Below are positions 19,601 to 29,635 of a stretch of 64,000 nt of DNA, piece by piece. Below the pieces are notes generated by a model. That model was not told where the DNA came from. It saw only the letters and a list, made by a program, of their open reading frames with translations, and did no database searches. This DNA is from Chrysophaeum taylorii (taxonomy: Eukaryota; Sar; Pelagophyceae; Pelagomonadales; Pelagomonadaceae), in assembly GCA_029834535.1 (NCBI GenBank), contig JAQMWT010000099.1, positions 1 through 64,000 of the forward strand. The letters run 5' to 3'. The position numbers and the translations under genes are program-made. Every line of letters begins with the position of its first letter. Position 1 is the first letter of the stretch.

Positions 19601-21217
19601 GCTACTTGCAAACGTCTGTGAATGTACAGTGCTGTGTCCGGCGGCTCGATCATGTATCACAGACGTCGCCCCGCGATCCGCACGCGGCAATCGTCCACTA
19701 TGAGTCCGAGTCGATTTTTACGAAGCTCGCGTTCATAGGCTCTACTAGTTGACTGCTCCTTTCACCCGACAAAAACTCTGCGCCGAATTTCGTCGCGCGC
19801 GTGCAGATTTGCAATACCGTCTTTTTGATATGGCTCGGGACCGGGAAGCATCCCTGCGACGACGCAAGGTAGAACCCCCTTGAGCGAAGCCACGATCTTC
19901 TAGTGCACCCCCCCCGCTAGCCTATTTGCAGCAAGAAGGCTTCGCCACCACCAATGGCGCGACTCGAGGAGCGTTGTCCAAGGGAATCTCGGACGACAAT
20001 CCGCGTGATTCGCCTGGCGCATCGACGCCAGCCTCGCGAACAAACAAGTTGCGCTGTTCCTGCTCATCATTATCATTTTAACGCCCGAACGTATGGTGGA
20101 TGACAGTGACGACGATGTCAGTTCCCTGCACCAGAAATGCTCAGGGCTTTACAGGACGGTGAGTGCCAACGAGTAGTGGCTCTCCACATTGCTCGACGGC
20201 GTCTCCAACGACGACGCTGTCGATGAACTTCCCGGGTCAGAAGCGTGCAACAGCGCAGTCATATATCGTAGAAATCCCCCTGTTCCTCGACATAGACGGC
20301 GTCGATAACCGCGTGAGCGGGGTAATTTTAAAAAGTGAGGTGAAAAGGCATTCGGATGATGTAGCGACGACCACGAAATCGACGACAACGCCGAATTGCC
20401 GAGTAGCGTGGGGCCAGAAGCGACAGGAAGCAAAGATATGCCTATGACATTGTGTCCAGCTCGACGCCGTCGACTGGACGCAATGTTTCTTCGCTTTGTC
20501 ATCAAGACGTTCATCTCGGAGATCTTGTGTGTCCGAGGTGGCAGCTCGGCCCGCTGTTGCTGAGCGAGCCATCTCGAGGTCCTCAAGATGGCGCGCGGCG
20601 TCTACAGCGCCGAGGCACTACCGGCTTTCCACAGTGGACACATCCGGTTAAGCGCACCTACTTGAGAATCTGGATCGAGGTAGAAATGGTAAGCTGAGCG
20701 AGAGAACGTCACTTTATCCGATATGCACGCACTCCTAGGCGCGCGCCGCCCATCTGAGGACCTCCACCTAGACGACTGGAACCATCGAACGCACGTCAAT
20801 TTTTCGAACCTTCGAAGGTCCATCCATTGAGGGTAATAAACTTTCGCAACTCGAGAATCCCAAAACGACGAGAGCACGCAGCATTGGAGGTCGCCATTTT
20901 TTTTTAAATCCGACGGACACTGAGTGACGCGCGCTTGGGTGCGCGACAGCACAATGGAGCGAGTGTGCTCTTGCGCGGGTCCAGGTGGTAGTTGCTTGTT
21001 TAAATAGTGTACGCGACGACGACAAGGACGCGGCGATAATTCTCCCCGGAAGACGGTCCCACATTTTCCGAACCACCACGTCGAAGGTTGGCCGCCGAGT
21101 AGTCCTACGATTGGGGGTCCGCAGATTTCGCGCATTCACACGGTTCTGTTGATGACGACGACAAGGGTTTGAAAAACCGAATGTAGTTAAAATTTGTCCG
21201 TTGTTCCACAAGAGGTG
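19601..21217. other. Unassigned relic DNA
   Basis: Short open stretches occur on both strands with no stable frame. Around 20150-20590 (- strand) some frames look protein-like, but I could not name a family. This may be more decayed material next to the dynein relic. Confidence 0.3.
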
Positions 21218-23071
21218 ATGGTGATCGCGGAGTTGGTGTTGTGTGGTTTGGTCGTCGCCGGCGACGATGAGAGTCGGGATCTGAGGCGGTGGCGGGCAAG
21301 CAACCGGACGGGCGGCGTCGGATCGAAGAGCAAGGCGGCGTGGAACCACGGTGTGCTGGAGAAATGGTTGTTGTCGCACCATGACTACTGGCTCGATGGG
21401 GATGAGACGCTCGGGGCACACTGGCGGCATCCCGACATGCCCGACGGCGACGTGGTGTGGAGCGCGCGGCAGCGGGCGGCCGTGCGTCGCGCTCTTGCCT
21501 CGGATTCCAACAAGGTCGGCAAATGGTGGCCTCTGCCGCGCGTCTTCGTGTATCCGTATCCTTCAGAATTTGCAGACCCCGAGAAACTGTCGGCGCTGAA
21601 CGTGAGTTTGAAGAACGGGAGCCGCGCGTCGTTTACGAGGTACTTCGAACTCACGTACGGTCGGTCGTTCTCGCACGAGTCCCTCGAGCCGACGAGCGAC
21701 GGCGCGACGTGGACGCCTCCCCTCTACGGAGTCGGAGACTACCGCGAGCGCGGGAACACGAAGCAGAACACGCTGTGCGACGACTTGGAGGCCAAGGCCT
21801 CGGGAGCGAGCGGCGACGAGCTCGAGAGGCTGCGGGGAGTGGGCGAAGCCCAGTGCGTTTCGCTCGTCTCCTCGCAGCACAATCTGGGCGTCGTCGTCCA
21901 CCGCGGCCTCGTGACGTCGTACCCAAATCTCGTCTCAAAGCCCGAGGACGCCGAGCTGTTTTTCATTCCCGACTACTTCGACACGACGCGCCAGTTTGTC
22001 AAGCTGGAGGAGTACTGCCGGGTGGCGGGGCCCGCGTGGAAAAAGCACTTGGCGCGCTTCGTTTCGAGCGACGGCGTCAGCTACGCCGAGAGACGCGAGA
22101 TGCGCGATCATTTCGTGGTGGTGGCGCGGGCGTGGCACTCGGGTGACAAGAAGCTCGACGCCTCGGGGGTCTCGTCGCCCTCGTTTCGGCGCGCCAAGGT
22201 CGGCGACTGCGGATACCACGCCGCTTGGATGCCGCACCGGCTGCAGCTCGAGGTTCAGAATCCGCTCGTGCGAGCGTGCGCCCGCGCACACCCGGTCCCC
22301 TACGCGAGCTTTCTGTTTTGGTCGGACAGAGTCGATTGGGGGCGCGCGTGGTGGCAACGCAAAACCCAGAGCCCCAAACCCGCGCCTCTGATCGCGGCGT
22401 TCTTCAACGAAGGCGAGACCAAGGACCACGTCAGAACGTTGCTCAAACACCAGTGCAAAGACGAGCCGGACGCGTGCTACATGCCCCCGGCGAACGTCCA
22501 CGGCCATTTTAATCGCAGTGGCTTGGAGGACGCGTACCGCGGCGCCACATTCAGCCTCCAGCCCCCCGGAGTCACCGCGGCGCGCAAGGGCATCGTCGAT
22601 TCGATCCTCGCGGGCGCCGTTCCGGTGTTATTGCGCGGCGCCGACAACCGAGACAACGACGATGACTTCGCGGCCCACGATCAGCGTGACATGTGGCCCT
22701 GGAATTGGCCGGGGCAAGGCGCGTCGTGTATCGCCGTCACGGAGGCCGACGTCAAGCACCGGGGGGTCGTCTCCCTCTTGCGAAAGGTCGATTCCGACCA
22801 GCTCGCTTTGATGCGAGCCGTGCTGCGGCGTACGGCGCCGGGGATGGCGTGGCCGCTCGACACGTGGCTCGCCCCGAGTCAGGTGTCGAACGCCACCACA
22901 CCGCGCCGACGACCCAACGCTCTCGAGCTCGCGATGCATCACCTGGGTGCTGTCGCGAAACGCAGCATCGCCGACGACAAAGCCGCGACCCAGAAGCTGG
23001 GTCGCCACCACAAGGACGCGGTGGCCCGCAACGAAGGCCACGAACTCGGCGTGTGCCGGGCAAAGCAGTAA
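21218..23071 (+). CDS. Exostosin-family glycosyltransferase (GT47-like)
   Basis: 617 residues from the first in-frame ATG (MVIAELVLCGLVVAGD), which gives a signal peptide or anchor. Exostosin hallmarks appear in order: VFVYPYPSEF at the start of the domain, DAELFFIPDYFDTTR, PAPLIAAFFNEGE, a Cys/Asn region (CKDEPDACYMPPANVHGH), and the donor-site region SGLEDAYRGATFSLQPPGV, ending in ARKGIVDSILAGAVPVLL. Family members are Golgi type II enzymes that build cell-surface polysaccharides. The C-terminal 150 residues are less typical. No intron needed. The sugar transferred cannot be told from sequence. Confidence 0.88.
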   Translation: MVIAELVLCGLVVAGDDESRDLRRWRASNRTGGVGSKSKAAWNHGVLEKWLLSHHDYWLDGDETLGAHWRHPDMPDGDVVWSARQRAAVRRALASDSNKVGKWWPLPRVFVYPYPSEFADPEKLSALNVSLKNGSRASFTRYFELTYGRSFSHESLEPTSDGATWTPPLYGVGDYRERGNTKQNTLCDDLEAKASGASGDELERLRGVGEAQCVSLVSSQHNLGVVVHRGLVTSYPNLVSKPEDAELFFIPDYFDTTRQFVKLEEYCRVAGPAWKKHLARFVSSDGVSYAERREMRDHFVVVARAWHSGDKKLDASGVSSPSFRRAKVGDCGYHAAWMPHRLQLEVQNPLVRACARAHPVPYASFLFWSDRVDWGRAWWQRKTQSPKPAPLIAAFFNEGETKDHVRTLLKHQCKDEPDACYMPPANVHGHFNRSGLEDAYRGATFSLQPPGVTAARKGIVDSILAGAVPVLLRGADNRDNDDDFAAHDQRDMWPWNWPGQGASCIAVTEADVKHRGVVSLLRKVDSDQLALMRAVLRRTAPGMAWPLDTWLAPSQVSNATTPRRRPNALELAMHHLGAVAKRSIADDKAATQKLGRHHKDAVARNEGHELGVCRAKQ

Positions 23072-23163
23072 CCTACCGTGAGAAGTAGGCTTAGCCGTCT
23101 GCGTCGAGGAGAAGGGTCTGCGACGGTCTGACAGACAGCCAGACAGACATCTGGGACGACGCA

Positions 23164-23192
23164 GCAAGCTTGCAAGCTTGCAAGCTTGCAAG
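23164..23192. repeat. Palindromic 8-mer repeat (CAAGCTTG)
   Basis: Three tandem copies of the self-complementary octamer between the exostosin and ThiO-like genes. It could form a cruciform or be a short microsatellite. Confidence 0.8.
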
Positions 23193-23336
23193 AAGCGTGC
23201 CAGTAATCATCGTCAGCTCTAGTAGGTCGAGCAAATGCAAGTGGATTCCCCTCAAGGTTTTAACCCCAAATTTCCCCCGAGCTTTGGGAATTGGAAGGGT
23301 AACATTGAAGTTAGGATGGGGGTTGAAGAAGGCGGC

Positions 23337-25544
23337 ATGGCGATGTTCGTGGTGATGGTCGGCGTCGCCCAAGGGTTCCACTTGGCCGCGGCGCCGCAAC
23401 GGGCACCCCTAAAGGCAGGGGCGGCGGCGGAGCGCGACGTGGTGGTGATCGGCGGCGGGATCTCGGGGCTGTCGACCGCGCTCGAGCTGCGACGACGAGG
23501 CCGCAGCGTGACGGTGGTGTCGAGGGACTTGGCCGAGAGCGCGACCCGCGCCGCCGGCGGCATGCTCGCGCCCGCTGCCGAGCGACTCCACGAGGGTCCG
23601 CTGCTGGATCTGTGCGTCCAGGCGCGCGAGGCGTGGCCCGAGTGGGCGTCGTCGCTCGGGGGTCTCTCGGTGCGCGGGGTCGGAGGCTTCGTGTCGCCGT
23701 GCGTCGCCGAGGACGATCCGATCGCGCGTTGGCGCGTGCCGAGGTCCGCGGGCCCCGCCGAGTGGATGTCGGGGGAGGCCCTGGTGGCAATGGAGCCCTC
23801 GTTGGCCGGTGGACCCGCGTCGCGGCACGGCGGCTTGTGGTACCCGCTCGAAGCTTGGGTCGACCCGGTCGAGGCGCACGCGGCCGTGCTCCGCGCGTGC
23901 GAGAACGAGGGCGTTGAGGTCCGCGTGGGGGTGGATGTCGCGGGCCTCGATTTGGAGGCCGATAGGTGCGGCAAAGTCAGGCTCGCGGGAGGAGACTACG
24001 TTTTGGGCGCGCACGTCTGCGTCGCGGCCGGCGCGTGGCTTCGGTCCCTGCTGCCCGTGCCCGTCGACCCACAGAAGGGCCAGATGCTCGCCCTCCGGCC
24101 AACCCCCCAGAGCCCTCCCGGGCCCTCGCGCGTCGTCTACGGCTCGAAGGCCTATTTGATCCCCAGAGGCGACCGCGTCGTCGTCGGCGCGACGGTCGAA
24201 AACGTTTCGACCGCCCACTGCGACGTCAGGGGAACGCGAGCCCTCCTCGACGCCGCCGTCGCGCTGTGCCCGGGCTTGGACGAGTGGGTCCTCGACGAAT
24301 CCTGGGCGGGGCTGCGCCCGACGACCCGCGACGGCGCGCCCGTCCTCGGGCCCACGCGCTGGAAGAATCTCTGGGTCGTCGGCGGCTACTGGCGCAACGG
24401 CATCCTGATCGCGCCGCGCGCTGCGGAGCTCGTCGCCGACGCCATCGACGGTCTTCTCTCGAAAGCCGACGCGACCCTCCTCGAGGCCTTCGCGTGGGAC
24501 CGCTTCTTCGAGCGCCGCCGTCCGCCGCGGCTCGTCGTCGAGGAAGAGGCGCCGTTTGTTGTTGTTGACGACGGCAGGGAGGAGGAGGACGTAGGCATTG
24601 ACGAGGGGGGGTACGAGAGCATCGCGGCGCAGCAGGCGAAAGCAGGCACCAGCGTTGACGAGGGGGGCTACGAGAGCATCGCGGCGCGGCAGGCGGCGAC
24701 GATGGACGCGGCGAGGGCGGCGAACCGCGATCTCCTGTTTTCTGGCGCCGCGGACGAGCAGCAGCTCGTCGCGCGCGAGGTCGAGGACGAGGAGATGGAG
24801 GAGGTGCACGAATACAACGCTACGGCCGAGACGATCGCGAGGGTCAAGGAAGAGATTTGGAGCGGCGCGGTGACGGCGCGAGAGGCCCTCGACCGCGACG
24901 AGCGACTGGACGTGCTGTCGCTGATCGACCGCGAGGCCCTCGCGGATGCCGACCGATACTTTGTCGAGGATTACGAGCGCGAACGCGCGTCGCAACCCTT
25001 TGGGAACGTGAGGATCGATACGGGCAACGGCACGTCCAAGCACGTGCGGTTCAAGTTCATGCCGCCCGAGGTCGGGCTCCCGACCTTTGGGACCGCCGAC
25101 CGCCTCTGCGCGCTCGCGTCGCGCGCCGCGCTCGACGCGCCACCGCCGCCCCTCCAGCCCCAGGAATTGCCCGAAGACGCGGGAGACGACGATCGCGCTC
25201 GCGCGGACGCGGCCGACCGACTCTACGATCGAGTCGAGGCCAACAAGGGTGGACGCGAGCCCTACGAGATGACGATCGATGACGTCTACACGGTGCGATG
25301 GGTCGAGGAGGGTAAGACCCGCGACGACCGCGTCGTCCGCCAAGGGACGGCAAGAATCCTGGACCTTCGAAAATTCCTCGACCGCGGCGTCGCGCTCGCC
25401 GACGTCTTCGAGGTTCCGGCCGCCTTGATCGACGACCCCTTGACGGTACTCTTCGCGAAGATTCACGGCGGCAACGAGACCCTCGTCGCCAAGGATCCCG
25501 CGAGAATCCTCCGCGCCGAGCTCGTGACGACCCCCCCCCTTGGC

Positions 25545-25576
<32 letters not shown>

Positions 25577-25964
25577 GTTCTTCCCCTTCGTCGTCGGCCA
25601 CAAGTACAACAAGCCGACGACTTCTTCCACCACCTTCCGCGCCGGCGGCGGCGGCGGCGGCGGCGGCGAGTTGGAGCTGATGCGCGTCGAGTGGGACGAG
25701 CCGACACCCGAGGGCGGGTACAAGCCGCGGTCCAAGGGCATCACCTACGCCGACATGGTCCGGTACCAGCAGCTCAAGTCCGACATGACTATGGACCAGT
25801 GTTGCCAGCTCGCCATCATGGAGGAGTACGAGGGCATCATCGAGACCCTCGACGACACCACCGTGCTGGAGGACGGCGAGGACAGTTTGCTCCAGGACCT
25901 GATTGCGGCCCACGACCCCAACGGATCGACTAACGGACCCCCGAGTTGGGAGGTAAACAACTAG
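23337..25964 (+). CDS. thiO: ThiO-like glycine oxidase with long C-terminal extension, plastid-targeted
   Basis: 875 residues. The start MAMFVVMVGVAQGFHLAAA is chosen because it gives a signal peptide followed by Phe at the predicted cleavage site, the heterokont plastid signature; an in-frame ATG at 23235 is an alternative. The oxidase domain has DVVVIGGGISGLSTALELRR (about 34-53), GGMLAPAAE, the closing GLRPTTRDGAPVLGP, then VVGGYWRNGILIAP, all as in ThiO of the D-amino-acid oxidase family. ThiO makes iminoglycine for the thiazole half of thiamine. After about residue 440 comes an extension of some 435 residues with two copies of DEGGYESIAA, an acidic linker, runs of Asp and Gly, and no domain I recognise. 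The next gene starts 10 bp after its stop. Confidence 0.85.
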
Positions 25965-25974
25965 GTACCATCTG

Positions 25975-26272
25975 ATGCCGCGCGCTGAGGGGGAAGCATC
26001 ATCATCCGACCGTCTTTTCGGACTCCTGACCTACGCCGCGGCCGGCGTGACCCCAGCGGCCCTCTATCTGGCGCGGCGCACGACCTGGGACCCCGACAGT
26101 CGCGCGACCTGGGTGGCGGCAACGGTCTTGTGTCTCGCAATCGCGAGGCATCGCGCCTCGATCGAGGCCTTCGCGGGCCGTCTCCCTTGGGCCCTCCGGA
26201 CCCTGGTGCGTTCCACTCTTCAATGGATCACCTCGGGGCAGGTCGGCGATAAACCGCCGCAGACTAAGCGCT

Positions 26273-26303
<31 letters not shown>

Positions 26304-26666
26304 TCTCGGAGATCTTCCAGATCTGGCGCCGTGAGCGTTGAACCGCCGCTGCGATCACACCGCCGCGCGCAGCCTCGTGCGGGACCATCCGAAAATAAAA
26401 CGCGACGACGACGAGTTGTTGTTGCCCGACGATCGGCGTCGCGACGCGTACGTCTGGTGCCGCCACGACCTCGGTATTTGCGCGTGAGTATTTTGGCGCC
26501 GGGAGCGGACCAACACCTGCGCAGGCGCTCGCCCCCCGCCTCATCGCTACGCGCCTGGGACGACGCCCTCGGCTCTGTGCCTCGGGACCTCGCGCAACGT
26601 TGGAACAAACACCCTGCCGAGCGCCGCCCCCCCGCGGCCGACCTCCCGCCCCCGAGACGGTGTTAG
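25975..26666 (+). CDS. Small acidic membrane protein, 3 exons, unknown
   Basis: Exons 25975-26330, 26373-26483 and 26525-26666 (introns of 42 and 41 nt, GTGAG...CAG) join in frame to 202 residues. The first exon alone would end at a stop just inside the intron. Two hydrophobic segments occur early (LFGLLTYAAAGVTPAALYLA and ATWVAATVLCLAIA). They are followed by a run of ten Asp, then a Lys/Asp-rich part with DAYVWCRHDLGIC, and a Pro/Arg-rich tail. No family recognised. It starts 10 bp after the ThiO-like stop on the same strand, unusually close for eukaryotic genes. The intron model rests on consensus sites and frame continuity. Confidence 0.65.
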
Positions 26667-28418
26667 CGCTACACGTCACAACGTCCAGTTAAAAAAAATG
26701 ACCTGGCAGCCCTCTGTGAAGTCTCGAACTTCGCGGAATATCTGCGCCCGGTATGTACCAAGCCGCGACTCGGCTGGTTTCGAGGAAATAATCACGTGTC
26801 TGTCCACGGGACAGCTTCTTGTCCTCGTGAGATTCACATCAGGACGGTCTCGGTGTGCATACCCTTTCTGTGGAGAGGCTCTTCTCTGAAGTGGGTAACC
26901 TCGGGGTAGTATGTCCCGTCGACCGACCCCGATGAAGATGAGTGGGATTTGGTTGGCACTCATCTGCTGCGCCTCGTTGCTGGTGTTGTTGCGACGGTAG
27001 TGTGTACTGCGTGCGCGAGCCCGCATGGGCTTAGAGCATGAGGCCGGTAGACGTCGATGATGGTCCAGGTGTCGACGGACATGAAGAAGCCCTTGCGCAT
27101 TGTCCGAAGTGGAGCAGGGGAGCTTGGCTTCCGGACGACTCACTCGGGGTGTCGTCCATGCAGAAACCGTGGTCGATCGGAAAGACCGAAGAAAGCGACT
27201 TCTTGGGGTACTTGCCTGATGCACCAGGACTAATTTTAAAGCGCCGTCAACGCGGAACTCGTCGACCACAAGCACGCCGTCGGCGACCCCGTTGTACTCG
27301 TGGCCGGAAGGGAGACGAAGATATTCGAAAAGAGGAGCGCGCCGGCCACTTTCCTGGTGACCTGGATCCACTTGTACGTGCGCAGCTCGTCGTATCAACC
27401 TAATAACACTTCTTGGCCTTACCGAACTTGCAGCCAATGTCCTCGTGCAGCGTGGGCACGTGGTTATTGGTGTGGGGGGGATGGCATTCTTTCCAAACAC
27501 TGGTGGTGAAGTCATCAAAGAACGACGACCGAACGTCGTCAACAGAGAGCGGCGTCTTGAGGTTTGGCATTCAACAGAACTCGAAAAATCGCACGTTGTG
27601 GACGAATTACGAGATCCAGGCGTGCCCCTCGTAGGTAGGTGCTGCGCTCGTCCTTGGTGAAAACTGGCCGTCGTTTGCGGTACCACTCGAGGAGGCAGCA
27701 ATGAGCCAGCGACGTGACCGTCATATGCTCAGAAAGGCCACCGCCGCCTTGTCCACCGGCAAGCGCTCTACACCCTGCAGACAACCAAGAAGTTTTTTTT
27801 TTTTTTTTGTCTCGACGAGGTTGAGCAGGAGATGAGGTAACTACTGCCCATGCATGATGAGCTTGCCCTTCTGGTAATTAGGAATCTTACTTACTCGGCC
27901 TTTTCAGCCTTCTGGGTTCCTCGCCATCGTCGGTCGAATGCAGAAGGGGCAACTCGTATTCTTGCTTGTTCGCCGCCGGCCGCAACACGCCCATCATCTT
28001 TCGGCATCAGATCCGGACCCTGGTCACCTTGGAATCCATCTTCTGATGATCCAACTGCCCAGCTGGTGGTCGGGGCAATTGCATCGGAGTTGTTTCTGAA
28101 GAAGATAAGCCCAGGGCCTTGCTCGACAGGCTGGCGCCCTTGAGAAAAAACCGACTAACAATTAATTCGAGTCGCGTAGGTGTCGAACTACCCCCGCGAA
28201 TGCTTGTGGTGTTGCTTCGATGCCTGGTGCAGCCTGTCTTGCCCGGCAAAGGAGCGTGGGTCCATCGACACTCTCCGGACGCGCTTTGAGACGGCGTATA
28301 CAGCCTGGTGAAGGCGCTGTTGGTACAGCCGTGTTGTGTGGCGGCATTAAACATCGCCGAAGGCGAAGACCCCCCCCCTCGGCGAAGACCCACCCCCCCC
28401 TTCCCTCGCGAAAACATT
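26667..28418. other. Relic DNA, partly dynein-like
   Basis: Lower GC, no sustained frame. On the - strand at 27540-27784, one frame reads CCLLEWYRKRRPVFTKDERS, which resembles the dynein heavy chain step EWY..R..FT.DE..HYL at the end of an AAA module. Nearby frames (SSFFDDFTTSVW) could continue it. Weak evidence on its own, but a firmer dynein relic lies at 19 kb. A run of 16 T is at 27795-27810. Confidence 0.35.
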
Positions 28419-29495
28419 ATGCGTAGGGTCATCTCGTCGCGATGGTTCGAGCCGAGTGTGCTTCGGCACGAGGTCGGGGCGTTCCCGTTGGAAAGTTTGG
28501 GAGCGTCGATCACGGCGAAACGGTCGAGGCAACCATTGTTCATGTACGCCGAGACGGGTCGCGGGCGCGATGTGGGTGCCGGTCGATTTGATTGCGAAAT
28601 TGTCACGGTGTCGCCGGCGGAGCTCGTGGCGGCGGACCAGTACTATTACTACACGGCCCCGATTCGGGGATTTTCAAACTGGGAGGAGCTCGTTTCGACG
28701 CGGGGTGCCTATTGTTCGATATGGGTAGGAAGCCGCGGATCGACGACGCAGTCGCACTACGACGTCGCCGACAACGTTCTGGTGCAGTCCGTTGGACGGA
28801 AGCGCGTGCGCGTGTGGTCTCCGGGCGAGCACGGCCCCTTTCACGTCTTTCCCGACGCCCACCCGCGCGCGCGCAAGGCCCAGGCGGACGTGGATACGCC
28901 GACGGACAGGTTTCCTCTCAGACGCCGCCTCGGCCAGCCGGTGCTGGACGTCTGCCTGGGCCCGGGCGACGCCGTCCGCATCCCCGCCTTTTGGTTCCAT
29001 CACTGCGAGGCCCTCGACTTTTCCGTATCTTTTAACGTCTTCGCCCCCTCGGAAGCAGCGCTCGCAGCGTCGTCCGTCCTCGGCTCGAGCGTTCCGCTAT
29101 TCGAAGAAGACGATTGGAAGAAAGCGCTTTCGAGCGAGCTCGCCAAGCTCCTTGATCGGGACGTCACCGGCTTCCTCCGAGACATCGACGACTCGCGCTT
29201 CGAGCCCCTCCGGGCAGCCTACGAAAGAGACGACGAGAGCGGACCCCCGCCGACCTTTAGTAGCAAAAGGCCGCGGAGTCCGCCGCCAGGGTATAATCCA
29301 AAGGACGAGGAGGCGAGGCGGTCGCTTGCCCTTGGGCGGTGCTTGGATAACGCCGGGCCCGCTGCGGCCCCTGGTGTTCAGGAGCTCGTCCTCGCCCACC
29401 TCGCGGAGCTCTGGGGTCTCGCCGCGACCCAAGGGGATGTTCTCTGGATCCAGAGGATGCTGGGAGATCGTCGCCAAGCAACCTCCTCCTCCTAA
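28419..29495 (+). CDS. JmjC/cupin-8 dioxygenase, TYW5-like
   Basis: 358 residues from the ATG at MRRVISSRWFEPSV. The core SHYDVADNVLVQSVGRKRV holds the Fe(II) ligands His and Asp (HYD). The third ligand lies in RIPAFWFHHCEAL, followed by SVSFNVFAP. This spacing and wording closely resemble human TYW5, the 2-oxoglutarate enzyme that hydroxylates wybutosine in tRNA-Phe, and related small JmjC proteins. An N-terminal Y-rich piece (ADQYYYYTAPI) fits the family. The C-terminal 110 residues are charged and unlike TYW5. The substrate could also be a protein; TYW5-like is a resemblance, not proof. Confidence 0.78.
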   Translation: MRRVISSRWFEPSVLRHEVGAFPLESLGASITAKRSRQPLFMYAETGRGRDVGAGRFDCEIVTVSPAELVAADQYYYYTAPIRGFSNWEELVSTRGAYCSIWVGSRGSTTQSHYDVADNVLVQSVGRKRVRVWSPGEHGPFHVFPDAHPRARKAQADVDTPTDRFPLRRRLGQPVLDVCLGPGDAVRIPAFWFHHCEALDFSVSFNVFAPSEAALAASSVLGSSVPLFEEDDWKKALSSELAKLLDRDVTGFLRDIDDSRFEPLRAAYERDDESGPPPTFSSKRPRSPPPGYNPKDEEARRSLALGRCLDNAGPAAAPGVQELVLAHLAELWGLAATQGDVLWIQRMLGDRRQATSSS

Positions 29496-29635
29496 TTCCT
29501 TCTTTATATAGTCTTTCGCTCCGCGCATTACAAAAAAAACCATTGATCCTGAAAGCTTAGAGTTAGATCCTTAACCCTCATTGTAGCGTAGTCGTCGTGG
29601 CCTGGAAAGGTAAAGGTAAAAAGTCAGAAGAAGGA

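Noticed and set aside
23409-25913. 834-codon open frame antisense to the ThiO-like gene
   Set aside because: Shadow of a strongly codon-biased gene; no motif, and the sense strand has clear oxidase motifs.
25952-25995. 44-nt intron joining the ThiO-like gene to the next gene
   Set aside because: Donor and acceptor look fair, but the join leads to a stop within ten codons and not into the membrane-protein frame.
26676-27701. 341-codon - strand ORF
   Set aside because: Starts at a non-ATG region of low complexity, has no domain and crosses relic DNA; composition unlike neighbouring genes.
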